From Parapontixanthobacter sp963736595 (lineage in GTDB: Bacteria > Pseudomonadota > Alphaproteobacteria > Sphingomonadales > Sphingomonadaceae), in the NCBI GenBank assembly GCA_963736595.1, contig CAVTPG010000010.1, positions 124,001 to 188,000 of the forward strand: 64,000 nt of DNA, read 5' to 3'. The notes beneath the pieces are model-generated. The model did not search any database and was not told where the DNA came from. It worked only from the letters and a program-made list of their open reading frames with translations. Every line of letters starts with the position of its first letter. Positions within the stretch are counted from its first letter, which is position 1. Below are positions 43,224 through 52,836 of this stretch, piece after piece. The translations under genes were made by a program, and so were the position numbers.

Positions 43224-44213
43224 TTAGCCTAGCGTGTCGCGGTGTTCGCCCTTGATCCAGCGGACTGTGCCGCTGCTGGCCCGCATAACCACGCTTTCGG
43301 TCGTCATCACACCATTTCTGCGACGTTTTACGCCCTGCAAAAGCGAGCCGTCCGTCACTCCGGTTGCGGCAAAGATGCAGTCGCCTTTCGCCAGGTCGTC
43401 CAGCTTGTAAATGCGGTCGAGGTCTTCGATGCCCCATTTGTGTGCGCGCGCTTTTTCATCATCATTGCGGAAGATCAGGCGTCCGTTAAATTGTCCGCCG
43501 ACACAGCGCAGGGCCGCTGCGGCCAGCACGCCTTCCGGCGCGCCGCCCTGACCCATGTACAGATCGATGGTCGTATCTTCGTCGGTCACCGCGATCACGC
43601 CTGCGACATCGCCATCACCAATCAGGACCACGCCGCAACCGATGCTGCGCAGCTCCGCGATTAAGTCGGCATGGCGCGGGCGGTCCAGCACACAGATAAT
43701 GATGTCCGACGGCTTCACGCCTTTGGCCTTGGCGACCGCTTCGACATTTTGCGTCGGGGTCTTGGCAAGGCTGATAATGTCGTCAGGATAACCCGGTCCG
43801 ACCGCAATCTTGTCCATGTAAACATCCGGCGCATTCAGCAGGCAACCTTCTTCGGCAGCGGCCAGCACGGCCAGCGAATTGGGGCCAGCCTTCGCCGTGA
43901 TCGTCGTGCCTTCCAGCGGGTCGAGCGCGATATCGATCTTCGGTCCCTTGCCCGGCGCGCCGCCGACCTTTTCCCCGATATACAGCATCGGGGCTTCATC
44001 GCGCTCGCCTTCACCGATCACCACTGTGCCGTCCATATAGAGCGTGTCGAACGCTTTGCGCATGGCTTCGACAGCGGCCGCATCGGCGGCTTTTTCATCG
44101 CCGCGCCCGACCAGTGCAGAGGCCGCGACGGCGGCTGCTTCGGTCACGCGGACCATCTCCAAAACCAGCACCCGATCAAGGGCATTTTCGGCAGCAAGAA
44201 TCGTGTCGTTCAT
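43224..44213 (-). CDS. glpX: Fructose-1,6-bisphosphatase class II
   Basis: A 329-residue gluconeogenic enzyme. The metal-binding motifs are IGEGERDEAPMLYIGE and DIALDPLEGTTITAKAGP, typical of GlpX and distinct from class I. The start MNDTILAAENALDRVL at 44213 is normal; the longer frame to 44354 runs into the divergent gene and lacks family sequence. hom lies upstream in the same direction, separated by the small divergent gene. Confidence 0.93.
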   Translation of the reverse strand: MNDTILAAENALDRVLVLEMVRVTEAAAVAASALVGRGDEKAADAAAVEAMRKAFDTLYMDGTVVIGEGERDEAPMLYIGEKVGGAPGKGPKIDIALDPLEGTTITAKAGPNSLAVLAAAEEGCLLNAPDVYMDKIAVGPGYPDDIISLAKTPTQNVEAVAKAKGVKPSDIIICVLDRPRHADLIAELRSIGCGVVLIGDGDVAGVIAVTDEDTTIDLYMGQGGAPEGVLAAAALRCVGGQFNGRLIFRNDDEKARAHKWGIEDLDRIYKLDDLAKGDCIFAATGVTDGSLLQGVKRRRNGVMTTESVVMRASSGTVRWIKGEHRDTLG

Positions 44214-44278
44214 AATGAATTCAGTCCTGGAATCGCGATGTGTGTAAGCTGACGCGGCGTTAAACGGGGGAGCGGGGA

Positions 44279-44890
44279 TTGTCGAGCAAAGCACGACTTC
44301 GATATGCGCGCATTCCCCTATTGGCACTGTTCGCGCTGACTTCCTTACCGGCACTGGCTCAGGACACTGTCGAGCCCTCCGCGACTGCCGAGGATATTCT
44401 GGCTGAGGCCAAGGACGCTTACGGTCCGCCGCCGCCTAGTGAACGGTGCACGCGCGAACAGGATGCTGCGACCATTTCCGGCGTTATCATCGTGTGCCGC
44501 AGGCTGACCGACCAGTCGGAGTTCCGCACGACGTCGCCTGACAATGCGGAAAAGCGGTATGCCGAGGCAACGATGCATCAAGGCGATCCGCAAGCACCCA
44601 ATGTCGATGGCCCTGGCATCTTTCATGGCCCTGCTACTGTGGGGAGTATGTGCATTCCCGGCTTGCAGAAGTGTCCGCCTCCTCCAGCAATAATCGTGGA
44701 TTTCGAAGCACTTCCCGAAGCGCCGCCCGGTTCCGATGCCGACCGGATGGCGCGCGGCTTGCCGCCTCTTGGCGAAAACAATCCCGTGAGTGATCGGCCA
44801 GTGCGGGAAGCGATTGCGCCGGAGACGGAGACGCAACCAGTTACAGGTGTCAGTCCTTCAGGATCGGCATTGCCAGAGGGTCGGCAGTAA
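44279..44890 (+). CDS. Secreted hypothetical protein
   Basis: A 203-residue protein with a TTG start, a basic opening and a hydrophobic run that form a signal peptide cleaved near PALAQD. The mature part has paired cysteines (SERCTREQD and VIIVCRRL; SMCIPGLQKCPPPP) and is rich in Pro and acidic residues. Proteins of this type, with a VIVVCRR-like strand, are common in sphingomonads and of unknown role. The 3' end overlaps the convergent hom gene by 41 bases. The start is uncertain because the RBS (GGGG) is weak. Confidence 0.65.
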   Translation: MSSKARLRYARIPLLALFALTSLPALAQDTVEPSATAEDILAEAKDAYGPPPPSERCTREQDAATISGVIIVCRRLTDQSEFRTTSPDNAEKRYAEATMHQGDPQAPNVDGPGIFHGPATVGSMCIPGLQKCPPPPAIIVDFEALPEAPPGSDADRMARGLPPLGENNPVSDRPVREAIAPETETQPVTGVSPSGSALPEGRQ

Positions 44891-46157
44891 GGCTGGGCGA
44901 GCCGGTCAGCAGCGACAGTGCTTTATCGACGCAGCCCTGCGGTCCGTCATGGGTCACCATCGAAACCAGCACCTCGCCACCTTCGCGCGAACGGCCTTCC
45001 TGAATGAGGCTTTCGATCGACAGATCGGCATCCCGCATGGCCGCCGTTATCTCCGCCAGAACGCCGGAGCGGTCAGTGACCATGAAGCGCAGATAAGTCT
45101 GCCCGATCCGGCCACTCGTATCGACCGGGGGCATCGTGACCAAATCGCCAACCGGCACGGAAAACGGCGCGCTCCGCTCTCCTCGCGCCAGATCGATAAT
45201 GTCCGCCACCACCGCGCTCGCCGTTGGGCCATCGCCAGCGCCCGCGCCTTGAAACAGCAAGCGGCCGGAGAAGTTGCCCTCGGTGACCACAGCATTCGTC
45301 GCGCCATCGACGGCGGCAAGCGGGTGATTTTTGGACACAAGGCATGGTCGCACCTGCTGCAACAGCTTCGTCGTGCCGTCCTGTATTTCGGTATCGGCCA
45401 GCCCGATCAGGCGGATTACATAGCCCAGCGCATCGGCTTGTCTGATGTCAGCAGCGCGCACTCTGGATATGCCCTGCGTCTTCACTGCGTCGAAATCGAT
45501 CCGGCAGCCAAAGGCGATGGCTGCCAGAATGGACAGCTTATGTGCCGCATCCACGCCTTCGATATCGAAGGTCGGATCGGCTTCGGCATAGCCCAGCTCC
45601 TGCGCTTTGCTAAGCATCTCCGCAAAGTCCGCGCCCGTATCTTCCATCGCGGACAGGATGTAATTGCTGGTCCCGTTCAGGATGCCGTAAATTCGCTCGA
45701 TCGCATTGGCGGCTGCGCCCTCGCGCAATCCTTTGACGACCGGGATACCGCCCGCCACGGCTGCTTCGAATTTAAGGAACGTGTGATTGGCTGCAGCCAA
45801 TTCCGCCAGCGACAGGCCATGATGCGCCACCATCGCCTTGTTCGCCGTGACCAAGGCTTTACCCGCGCTCAAAGTGCTACGCGCCAGCGTCAGGGCCGGA
45901 CCGTCGGCCCCGCCGACCAGCTCGACCACGGCATCCACATCGTCGCGTGCCGCCATTGCACTCATATCGTCGTGCCAATCATACGCGGAAAGATCGACGC
46001 CGCGATCCCGGCTCCGGTCGCGCGCGCTGACGGCGACGATCTGCAAAGCGCGCCCTGCGCGGGCCTCCACCATCTTCTGATTCGTTTCAAGCAGGCGGAT
46101 GACGCCGGTTCCGACCGTGCCCAGTCCGGCCAGTGCTATTCGTAAAGGCTTACTCAT
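44850..46157 (-). CDS. hom: Homoserine dehydrogenase
   Basis: A 435-residue enzyme that reduces aspartate semialdehyde to homoserine on the way to threonine and methionine. The NAD(P) motif is LAGLGTVGTGV, the catalytic lysine is in VTANKAMVAHHG, and ILNGTSNYILSAM and ADPTFDIEGVDAAHKL are family signatures. A C-terminal ACT domain (about 350-430) with VLAEITAAMRDADLSIESL should bind threonine for feedback control. The ATG at 46157 is the family start. The last 41 bases overlap the convergent hypothetical gene. Confidence 0.96.
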   Translation of the reverse strand: MSKPLRIALAGLGTVGTGVIRLLETNQKMVEARAGRALQIVAVSARDRSRDRGVDLSAYDWHDDMSAMAARDDVDAVVELVGGADGPALTLARSTLSAGKALVTANKAMVAHHGLSLAELAAANHTFLKFEAAVAGGIPVVKGLREGAAANAIERIYGILNGTSNYILSAMEDTGADFAEMLSKAQELGYAEADPTFDIEGVDAAHKLSILAAIAFGCRIDFDAVKTQGISRVRAADIRQADALGYVIRLIGLADTEIQDGTTKLLQQVRPCLVSKNHPLAAVDGATNAVVTEGNFSGRLLFQGAGAGDGPTASAVVADIIDLARGERSAPFSVPVGDLVTMPPVDTSGRIGQTYLRFMVTDRSGVLAEITAAMRDADLSIESLIQEGRSREGGEVLVSMVTHDGPQGCVDKALSLLTGSPSLTADPLAMPILKD

Positions 46158-46292
46158 CGCACGCTCCTGTCGCGCCGCCCTTATCAGCATCGCGTGGTCG
46201 GTCGCCTAGCGCAAGATACGCGCAACACGCACGCAATTTGTCTTGGATCGGCGCAAGCTGGCATTCTAGGCTGCTCGCGCCAAAGTGCGGGG

Positions 46293-47156
46293 TTAGCGCA
46301 CCGCGACGCCGGGCCGATTGCGGGGACAAGGGCCAAGCTGTCCGACGACATAGCTATAGTCCTGCCCCGCTCGCACACGCGCTTCACCATCGCGGGATAA
46401 ATTGGCCTCCATCGGCAGCGTGTCAGGCAGGAAACAGGCAAGGCGATACCAGCGCAATGTGTTCGGGCGGATCGGCTCCGCTGCCTGATCGACGATTTCC
46501 GTCCATGACACACCCCAGAACGGCGCTTGCCCCGGACGCCGCAGGATTGTGATCGAAGCGGGCGCGTCATTTGCGGTTTTCAGGAACAATTGCGTTTCCG
46601 ATTCGCCCACTAGATTGCCTTCGACCGACAAGGCGTCGCGGATTCCTGTTACCACGGGCGGCTTATCGGCAGACAGTGTTTCGGCAAGGATCGGGCGAAG
46701 ACGCTGCTCGAAACTATCGCTCCACACAAATTGCGCGCGGGCATCGACAAGCTGTATTTCGGATGGTCGCCCCGGAACGGTGCGCGCAAACAGGATCACA
46801 TCCTGCTTTTTCAGCTTGGGCGGCTTGCCCTTTGCATCGAGCGGGACATCGACGAGGTATTTCAGCGTTTCGCCAATCGGAACATTCCCTGAAATCAACG
46901 CAGCCGTCCGCGCCTCAATATAAAGTCGGGCATATCCGGCCGCCAAATCAGGCGCGCGCTCCGGTTTTAGCGTGATTTGCTGCCTGACGGTCGCGCGAAT
47001 CACCAGCGGTGCCGCTTCCGCCAGATCGGTCAGATCGGCATAAGTCACATCACTCTGCGCAGAGTTTTGCACAGGCTGCTGTCCCGCAGCAGGACTGGCC
47101 ATGAGCAATGCCACAATCGATAATGATATCAGTTTCTTAGCTCGACTTTTTGGCAT
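46293..47156 (-). CDS. Secreted hypothetical protein
   Basis: A 287-residue protein with a signal peptide (MPKSRAKKLISLSIVALLM, cleaved after AAG). The mature region has a repeated strand pattern (LVIRATVRQQITLKPE, ARLYIEARTAALISG, QDVILFARTVPG) that suggests a beta-sandwich, and LRWYRLACFLPDTLPMEANLSRDG near the end. I do not recognise a named family; similar proteins occur in sphingomonads. It stands alone. The start at 47156 is chosen for the signal peptide; the frame remains open to 47201 without it. Confidence 0.65.
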   Translation of the reverse strand: MPKSRAKKLISLSIVALLMASPAAGQQPVQNSAQSDVTYADLTDLAEAAPLVIRATVRQQITLKPERAPDLAAGYARLYIEARTAALISGNVPIGETLKYLVDVPLDAKGKPPKLKKQDVILFARTVPGRPSEIQLVDARAQFVWSDSFEQRLRPILAETLSADKPPVVTGIRDALSVEGNLVGESETQLFLKTANDAPASITILRRPGQAPFWGVSWTEIVDQAAEPIRPNTLRWYRLACFLPDTLPMEANLSRDGEARVRAGQDYSYVVGQLGPCPRNRPGVAVR

Positions 47157-47560
47157 TCTAAACAGCCTCTTTGAAAGCGGACGAGGCGGGAAACGCCACA
47201 TCGCGAATATTTCGCATTATACAAATGCTACGCAGTTACCTACCATCTGTGTGTGCATTCCACTTAAGCCCGAACGCACTGAATTGGGGCTTAATCGACA
47301 AAGGGTTTGCGCCATAAAGGCAAGCTGGCTAAAGACCCGCGCTGATCGAGGACCGTGTTACAGCGCAACCTCGGCAAGGCCGCCAAAGGACTAAAATGGA
47401 ACCATTGCGGGTATGGTCCGTCACATTCGCACTTTCCATTTCGCTATAGTTCAATATGGTGGAATATGAGTTAACGCAGGCAAAGCCTTAAAGGTTTGAT
47501 GCGTTCGATGGGCTTCCGGCAAACCGGCGGCCTGGGACAAAAATGGAGTGATGCGACCGA
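47157..47560 (+). other. Divergent intergenic region, 404 bases
   Basis: Between the minus-strand secreted protein gene and tonB. It must hold both promoters. A TATAGT box at 47445-47450 could be a -10 for tonB, but no good -35 accompanies it. No Fur-type palindrome, RNA gene or ORF is visible. Confidence 0.35.
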
Positions 47561-48244
47561 ATGGCCTATTCAGACCAACAGATGAGCAGCAATCGCGTTA
47601 TTGCTCTTATACTCGTTGCAATCATTCACATCGTAATCGGATATACGCTGGTCACCGGTCTGGCCTTTGAAGCCGCCAAAAAGGTTGTCGAGCGCGTAAC
47701 CACCATCGATGTGGACGAACCCCCGCCGCCAGAGCCGGAAGTGGATGAACCACCTCCGCCCGAGCCGCAGCCGGATACCGCGCCACCGCCGCCGGTTGCG
47801 ATGCCGCCTCCGATCAATGTATCGACTTCGCCGCCGCCAATTCGGACGACGACGACAATTTCGCCGCCGGCTCCGGTTGCCAGAGTAGCTTTGCCGCCAG
47901 CACCTGCTGGTCCGCCACCTGCACCGCCGCCGCCACCTCCGCCATCACAGGCGCGTGCTGCGCAGCCGCAAAACCAGTCAAGCTGGACGCGGCGCATCAT
48001 TGAAAACTACCCCTCGCGCGCAATTCGCCAAGAGGAAGAAGGTACTGTCGGTGTGCGCGTGACGGTCGGCACAAATGGCCGTGTCTCAGGCTGCACTGTA
48101 TCAAGTTCCAGCGGATCGAGCGTTCTCGATCAGGCGGCGTGCAAGGACATGACGCGTTATGCTAGATTTGAACCAGCATTGAATGATGCCGGCAATCCGA
48201 TTTCGGGAAGCTGGGGCACCAGGATCGTTTACCAGTTGGATTAA
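47561..48244 (+). CDS. tonB: TonB energy transducer
   Basis: A 227-residue protein linking the inner-membrane proton force to outer-membrane receptors. One N-terminal helix (about 12-34) carries the His that contacts ExbBD. Next come a Pro-rich spacer (about 53-140, with PPPPEPEVDE-type blocks) and the C-terminal TonB domain with SRAIRQEEEGTVGVRVTVG. First gene of the operon with exbB and two exbD genes. The weak spacing of GGAG to the ATG suggests modest translation. Sphingomonads rely heavily on TonB receptors for sugars and siderophores. Confidence 0.9.
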   Translation: MAYSDQQMSSNRVIALILVAIIHIVIGYTLVTGLAFEAAKKVVERVTTIDVDEPPPPEPEVDEPPPPEPQPDTAPPPPVAMPPPINVSTSPPPIRTTTTISPPAPVARVALPPAPAGPPPAPPPPPPPSQARAAQPQNQSSWTRRIIENYPSRAIRQEEEGTVGVRVTVGTNGRVSGCTVSSSSGSSVLDQAACKDMTRYARFEPALNDAGNPISGSWGTRIVYQLD

Positions 48245-48304
48245 TTACTAATGGCCTCGGAAGGCTCAATAACTTCCGGCGCAACGAAATTTTGAAGAGG
48301 ACAA

Positions 48305-49114
48305 ATGCCAATGTTACTACATCTTATTGCATCGGTTGATGCGCCGGAGAACGCCTTCGGATTTATGCAGGCCATGGAAGAGGGCGGGCCGATTGCCTGG
48401 GCTATTTTCAGCGTCCTGGTCATCATGTCGGTTGGTTCTTTCTACATTCTGTTCACCAAATATTTCGAACAGCAGAAGGTCATGAACCAGTACAAGAACG
48501 TGCGTTCGAATTTCTGGCGCGCCAACAACATCAAGGAAGGCGCTGCCAAGCTGGAGAAAAACAGCGCATGGCGTCAGATTGTCGATGATGCTGTAGCTGC
48601 CGAAGATCAGCACGGTAAGATGACCGACAGCATGGAAGCGCATGACTGGCTGCACGGTTCGCTCGCACGTTCGGAAGCATCGATTAACTCGAAGCTGGCC
48701 GGCGGCCTGTCCTTCCTCGCTTCGGTTGGTGCAACTGCACCGTTCATCGGCTTGCTGGGAACGGTGATCGGTATTTACCGCGCACTTATCAAAATCGGCA
48801 TCGCTGGTTCGGCATCGATCGACAAGGTCGCCGGTCCGGTTGGTGAAGCCTTGATCATGACCGCGATTGGTCTGCTTGTGGCCGTGCCTGCCGTGCTTGC
48901 TTACAACTGGTTGCAAAGCCGCAACAAATATATCGCCGAACTTATGAGCGGTTTCTCAACCGACATTCTGGCGAACATCAACTCCAAGGGCGCTGTAAAG
49001 CCTACGGTAATGACGGCGGCTTCGACGCAACAAGCTGGTAAAGCTGCTCGCACGACTACACCAGCCAAGCCTGCTACGGCAGCGAATACGCCTCCGACGG
49101 CGCCCAAGCGCTAA
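48305..49114 (+). CDS. exbB: ExbB/TolQ/MotA family proton channel protein
   Basis: A 269-residue inner-membrane protein with three helices (about 32-55, 135-160 and 180-200) and the family motif LASVGATAPFIGLLGTVIG followed by GEALIMTAIGLLVAVPAVLAYNW. It forms the pentamer around the ExbD pair that powers TonB. The Ala/Thr-rich C-terminal tail (about 235-269) is unusual. The start is either 48305 or the ATG two codons later; the RBS GAGG lies 4 or 10 bases away respectively. Operon gene between tonB and exbD. Confidence 0.9.
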   Translation: MPMLLHLIASVDAPENAFGFMQAMEEGGPIAWAIFSVLVIMSVGSFYILFTKYFEQQKVMNQYKNVRSNFWRANNIKEGAAKLEKNSAWRQIVDDAVAAEDQHGKMTDSMEAHDWLHGSLARSEASINSKLAGGLSFLASVGATAPFIGLLGTVIGIYRALIKIGIAGSASIDKVAGPVGEALIMTAIGLLVAVPAVLAYNWLQSRNKYIAELMSGFSTDILANINSKGAVKPTVMTAASTQQAGKAARTTTPAKPATAANTPPTAPKR

Positions 49115-49203
49115 GACGCATTTGGCAGATACCCGTCCGGCAGCACTGGTTGTCGGACGGGATGTCCCGCAAGCGTATGTTTAATTTGGAATAGGATTAC
49201 ATA

Positions 49204-49737
49204 ATGGCGATATCCATGCCAGGCGACGGCGGAAGTAAGCCGATGTCCAATATCAACACTACGCCGCTTGTGGACGTGATGCTTGTTCTGCTGATCATCT
49301 TCCTGATCGCGGTTCCGGTCGCGATACAATCCATCGAGAAGCTGGAATTACCAATTCTCGAAGTGGTTGAGTCCAAGGACAAGGTGGAAAACCTTTTGCT
49401 GACCGTCAGCACCACAGATGCAGCCGGTCGCAGTGCCGGTGAGCCGGGCTATGAAGGCGCAAACCGCAATGGCGAATGCCGCGTTTATTTCAACAATATC
49501 TTCCCCGTAACCTCGGAAGAATTGTATGACCGCTCGTTCAACCGCCTGGAAACAATCGTGGAGCGCGCCGGTGGGGTCGAAGCAATCAAAGCAGAGCCTG
49601 AGCTAATCCCACAAGTCCATATTCGCGGCGATGTAAACGCCCCTTGGCAATGTGTTGCAGGCGCTATTTTCAATGTGCAAACCGCTGGCTATCCAACTGT
49701 CGGTTTCATATCCAATCCCGTCGATCCTGGCATTTGA
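49204..49737 (+). CDS. exbD: ExbD/TolR family protein, longer copy
   Basis: A 177-residue ExbD with the membrane motif MSNINTTPLVDVMLVLLIIFLIAVPV and its essential Asp (in PLVDVML). The periplasmic part is longer than usual, with an extra loop (DAAGRSAGEPGYEGANRNGECR) before the family end FNVQTAGYPTVGFIS. RBS AGGA is 8 bases upstream. A 32-base gap leads to the second exbD. Confidence 0.88.
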   Translation: MAISMPGDGGSKPMSNINTTPLVDVMLVLLIIFLIAVPVAIQSIEKLELPILEVVESKDKVENLLLTVSTTDAAGRSAGEPGYEGANRNGECRVYFNNIFPVTSEELYDRSFNRLETIVERAGGVEAIKAEPELIPQVHIRGDVNAPWQCVAGAIFNVQTAGYPTVGFISNPVDPGI

Positions 49738-49769
49738 TCGACACGCAAACTAAGTAGGAGTTACCACCC

Positions 49770-50201
49770 ATGGCAATGTCAGGCGGTACAGACGACGGTG
49801 CGCCGATGATGGAAATGAACACGACGCCGTTGATCGACGTCATGCTCGTTTTGCTCATCATGTTCATCATTACAATTCCGGTAGCAACGCACTCGGTCGA
49901 TATCGATCTGCCGATCCCAAGCCCGAATCCACCGGACGAGCCACTTGATCCGATCAAAAATAAGGTCGTGCTTAGCCCCGAAGATATGATCTTTTGGAAT
50001 GGCAATACGATCACGGAAGGCGAGCTTCTGCGCAATCTCCAATTGACGATGAATATGCAGCCAGAGCCTGAATTGCAGTTTGAGCCGGAAGCCCGCGCCA
50101 GCTATGACAAGTCGATCCGCGTTCTGAACATTATCAAAGGTTCTGGCGTGACGAAATTTGGCTTTGTCGGAAACGAAAAATACCGAGCCTTCGACAAATA
50201 A
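49770..50201 (+). CDS. exbD: ExbD/TolR family protein, second copy
   Basis: A 143-residue ExbD paralogue with the same membrane motif MNTTPLIDVMLVLLIMFIITIPV and the essential Asp. The periplasmic domain ends in RVLNIIKGSGVTKFGFVGNEKY. Two consecutive exbD genes are frequent in sphingomonads and in Xanthomonas; the copies may form heterodimers in the ExbB ring. RBS AGGAG is 9 bases upstream. The operon ends at the terminator that follows. Confidence 0.9.
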   Translation: MAMSGGTDDGAPMMEMNTTPLIDVMLVLLIMFIITIPVATHSVDIDLPIPSPNPPDEPLDPIKNKVVLSPEDMIFWNGNTITEGELLRNLQLTMNMQPEPELQFEPEARASYDKSIRVLNIIKGSGVTKFGFVGNEKYRAFDK

Positions 50202-50233
50202 CCGAAGCGCATCTTTTGATTTGAGGAGGGAGT

Positions 50234-50254
50234 GGAGCGATCCGCTCCCTTTTT
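50234..50254 (+). terminator. Rho-independent terminator of the tonB-exb operon
   Basis: Stem GGAGCG/CGCTCC with a 3-base loop, followed by C and five Ts, 33 bases after the last exbD stop. Confidence 0.8.
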
Positions 50255-50261
50255 CATATGG

Positions 50262-52730
50262 CTAAAGATCGACCTCGTCCGGTAGCTCGTCGATCCGCAT
50301 GGCGGCTGAAGCCATGCTCTCCGCCTCGATCAGTAGATCATCATCGACTGTGCCTTCCGGTGTCCTTTCGCGGCCCACCATCACCAGCGTCGTTACCGCC
50401 AACGGGCTGACTCTGTCCAGTTCGACATGGACGAGCTGCTCTTCTGCACGCTCCAGCAAACGCGCCAAGCGCCCAATGTCCGTCATGCTGGTGCGCGCGT
50501 CGGCCCACGCTGCTTCCAGCAACACATGATCCGGTTCGTATTTGCGCAGCACGTCATAGATGAGGTCGGTCGAAAACGTGACTTGTTTGCCCGTCTTGCG
50601 CCGCCCCGGCTGCTGACGCTCGACCAATCCACCGATCACCGCCACTTCGCGAAAGGCTCGCCGCAAAAGATGCGAGTTCTGCACCCATTCGATGAACTCG
50701 TCCTGCAGAATATCTGGCGATAAGAGCGGCGCGGGATCGATAATTGGCTTCATACCCCAAATGCCGAGCGAGTAATCATTGGCCACGAACCCGCCCGGCC
50801 CCAGCCCCAGATCCTCCATCCGGCGCGTAATTAGCATCCCAAGAGACTGGTTGGCGTTCCAACCCTCAAACGTATAATAAACCGAATAATGTCGTTTCTG
50901 ATGCGGGAAACTCTCGACTAGCAACTGGCCAGGCCCCGGCATCTGACTACGCCAATCCTGCACTTCCAGCCACTCGCGCACATCATCGGGAAAACGGCTC
51001 CAGCCTGCGCGATCGACCAGCAGTCCGCGAACCCGTTCGGCCAGATGCGTCGTCAGCGGCATTCGCGCGCCGCCATAGGACGGGATCATCGCCGCCTTAG
51101 TTGACGCACGCACGACCACATCCATGTCCTTCAACTGTTCGACTTCGAGGCTCATCCCGGCAAAGCTAAACGTATCGCCGGGCGACAAGGCTGCCGCAAA
51201 CCGCTCTTCCACTTTGCCCAGAGACCGCCCGTTTTTAAAGCGAACCTGCAGCATCTCGCTGTCGATGATGATGCCGGCGTTCAAACGATGCTTTGCCGCT
51301 TGTTCGGGATGCGACAAGCGCCAACGGGCCACGCCGTCCTTGCCAACTTCACGCACGATCCGGCGAAATCGATCATAGGCTTTCAGCGCGTATCCGCCAT
51401 TGGAAACAAAGCTCAGCACACGGTCCCAGATGGTTTGATCAACCCAAGCGTAAGCCAATGTCGAGCGGATTTCGTCGAGCAATTCCTGCTCCACAAACGG
51501 CGCAGCACAAGCGCATCCCATGACGTGTTGCGCCAGCACATCAAGGCCGCCCTGACGGAAATCCTCTCCGTCACGCTGTCCTGCATGGACGGCATCCTGC
51601 GCCGCCATTGCTTCCAGAAATTCAAATCGATTACCCGGCACAATCAGTGCATGGCTTGGCTGATCGAGCCGGTGATTGGCGCGTCCGATCCGCTGCAACA
51701 GGCGCGATGATCCCTTTGGTGCGCCCATTTGAATGACCAGATCGATATCGCCCCAGTCAACGCCAAGGTCGAGGCTAGCCGTCGCCACCAAAGCACGCAG
51801 TTCACCCCGTGCCATCGCGCCTTCGACTTTGCGCCGCGCCTCTTTCGACAACGATCCGTGATGCACTCCAATGGGCAGATTATCGTCGTTTTTTTCCCAA
51901 AGGTTCTGGAAGATATATTCAGCCAGAAATCGCGTATTGGTAAAGATCAGCGTCGTTTTATTGGCTTTGATCCGCTCATAAATCTGCGGGATCGCCCAGG
52001 TCGCGGCATGGCCGCCCCACGGCACGCGCTCTTCCTCGGGCAACAATATCTCGACCGACGGATCGGCGCCTTCTTCGCCTTCCACCATGGCAACTTCGTC
52101 GATCTCACCCCACGGGCTGAGCCATGAGCGGAAGCCGTCTGCATTGGCGACCGTGGCGGACAACGCCGCGCGTTGTGCATCCGGGGCAATATTTTGCAAC
52201 CTTGCCAACGACAGGGCCAGCAAGTCGCCCCGCTTACCCGTCGCAAAGGCATGAATCTCGTCGATAATGACCCGCTTCAAACCTGCAAAAATGGTGAAAC
52301 TGTCGGGATAGGACAGCATCAGCGACAGCGACTCTGGTGTCGTCATCAACACATGAGGTGGACGCGTGCGTTGCCGTTTCTTACGATCGGACGGCGTATC
52401 GCCGCTGCGCGTCTCGACCCGGATCGGCAAGCCCATATCCTCGACCGGCACGACCAGATTGCGCTGCACATCATGCGCCAACGCTTTTAGCGGGGAGATA
52501 TATAATGTGTGCAGCCCTTCGGGTGGCTTACTATCGCCCAACCGTGTTGGCGTGAACGCCGCCAGCGTCGGCAGGAACCCAGCCAGCGTTTTACCGGCAC
52601 CGGTATCGGCGACAAGCAGGGTGTGTTTGCCGGCGTCGGACGCTTCCAACATCTCTGACTGATGGCGCCGTACACGCCACCCGCGACCCTTGAACCAGTC
52701 GGTTATTTCAGGAGGAACATTGTCAGCCAC
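50262..52730 (-). CDS. Ligase-associated DNA damage response DEXH box helicase (Lhr-like)
   Basis: An 822-residue SF2 helicase. Motif I is VADTGAGKTLAGF (about 40-50), motif II DEIHAFATGKRGD, motif III LSATVANADGF, and motif VI QRIGRANHRLD. The C-terminal region (about 560-822) resembles the Lhr-type winged-helix module. In most bacteria this family clusters with an ATP-dependent DNA ligase, an exonuclease and a phosphoesterase; none is adjacent here. The start at 52730 has AGGAGG upstream. It converges with the exbD operon. Confidence 0.85.
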   Translation of the reverse strand: MADNVPPEITDWFKGRGWRVRRHQSEMLEASDAGKHTLLVADTGAGKTLAGFLPTLAAFTPTRLGDSKPPEGLHTLYISPLKALAHDVQRNLVVPVEDMGLPIRVETRSGDTPSDRKKRQRTRPPHVLMTTPESLSLMLSYPDSFTIFAGLKRVIIDEIHAFATGKRGDLLALSLARLQNIAPDAQRAALSATVANADGFRSWLSPWGEIDEVAMVEGEEGADPSVEILLPEEERVPWGGHAATWAIPQIYERIKANKTTLIFTNTRFLAEYIFQNLWEKNDDNLPIGVHHGSLSKEARRKVEGAMARGELRALVATASLDLGVDWGDIDLVIQMGAPKGSSRLLQRIGRANHRLDQPSHALIVPGNRFEFLEAMAAQDAVHAGQRDGEDFRQGGLDVLAQHVMGCACAAPFVEQELLDEIRSTLAYAWVDQTIWDRVLSFVSNGGYALKAYDRFRRIVREVGKDGVARWRLSHPEQAAKHRLNAGIIIDSEMLQVRFKNGRSLGKVEERFAAALSPGDTFSFAGMSLEVEQLKDMDVVVRASTKAAMIPSYGGARMPLTTHLAERVRGLLVDRAGWSRFPDDVREWLEVQDWRSQMPGPGQLLVESFPHQKRHYSVYYTFEGWNANQSLGMLITRRMEDLGLGPGGFVANDYSLGIWGMKPIIDPAPLLSPDILQDEFIEWVQNSHLLRRAFREVAVIGGLVERQQPGRRKTGKQVTFSTDLIYDVLRKYEPDHVLLEAAWADARTSMTDIGRLARLLERAEEQLVHVELDRVSPLAVTTLVMVGRERTPEGTVDDDLLIEAESMASAAMRIDELPDEVDL

Positions 52731-52836
52731 GCTTGTTCAGCGCATAGGGCCGCGCGTCGTTCCTTGCGCGATCCGCCACGCGGTCAGACACGCCGTTAGT
52801 CAGGCCGTCACCCGTGCCCTTTAGGCGTCTGCCAAG

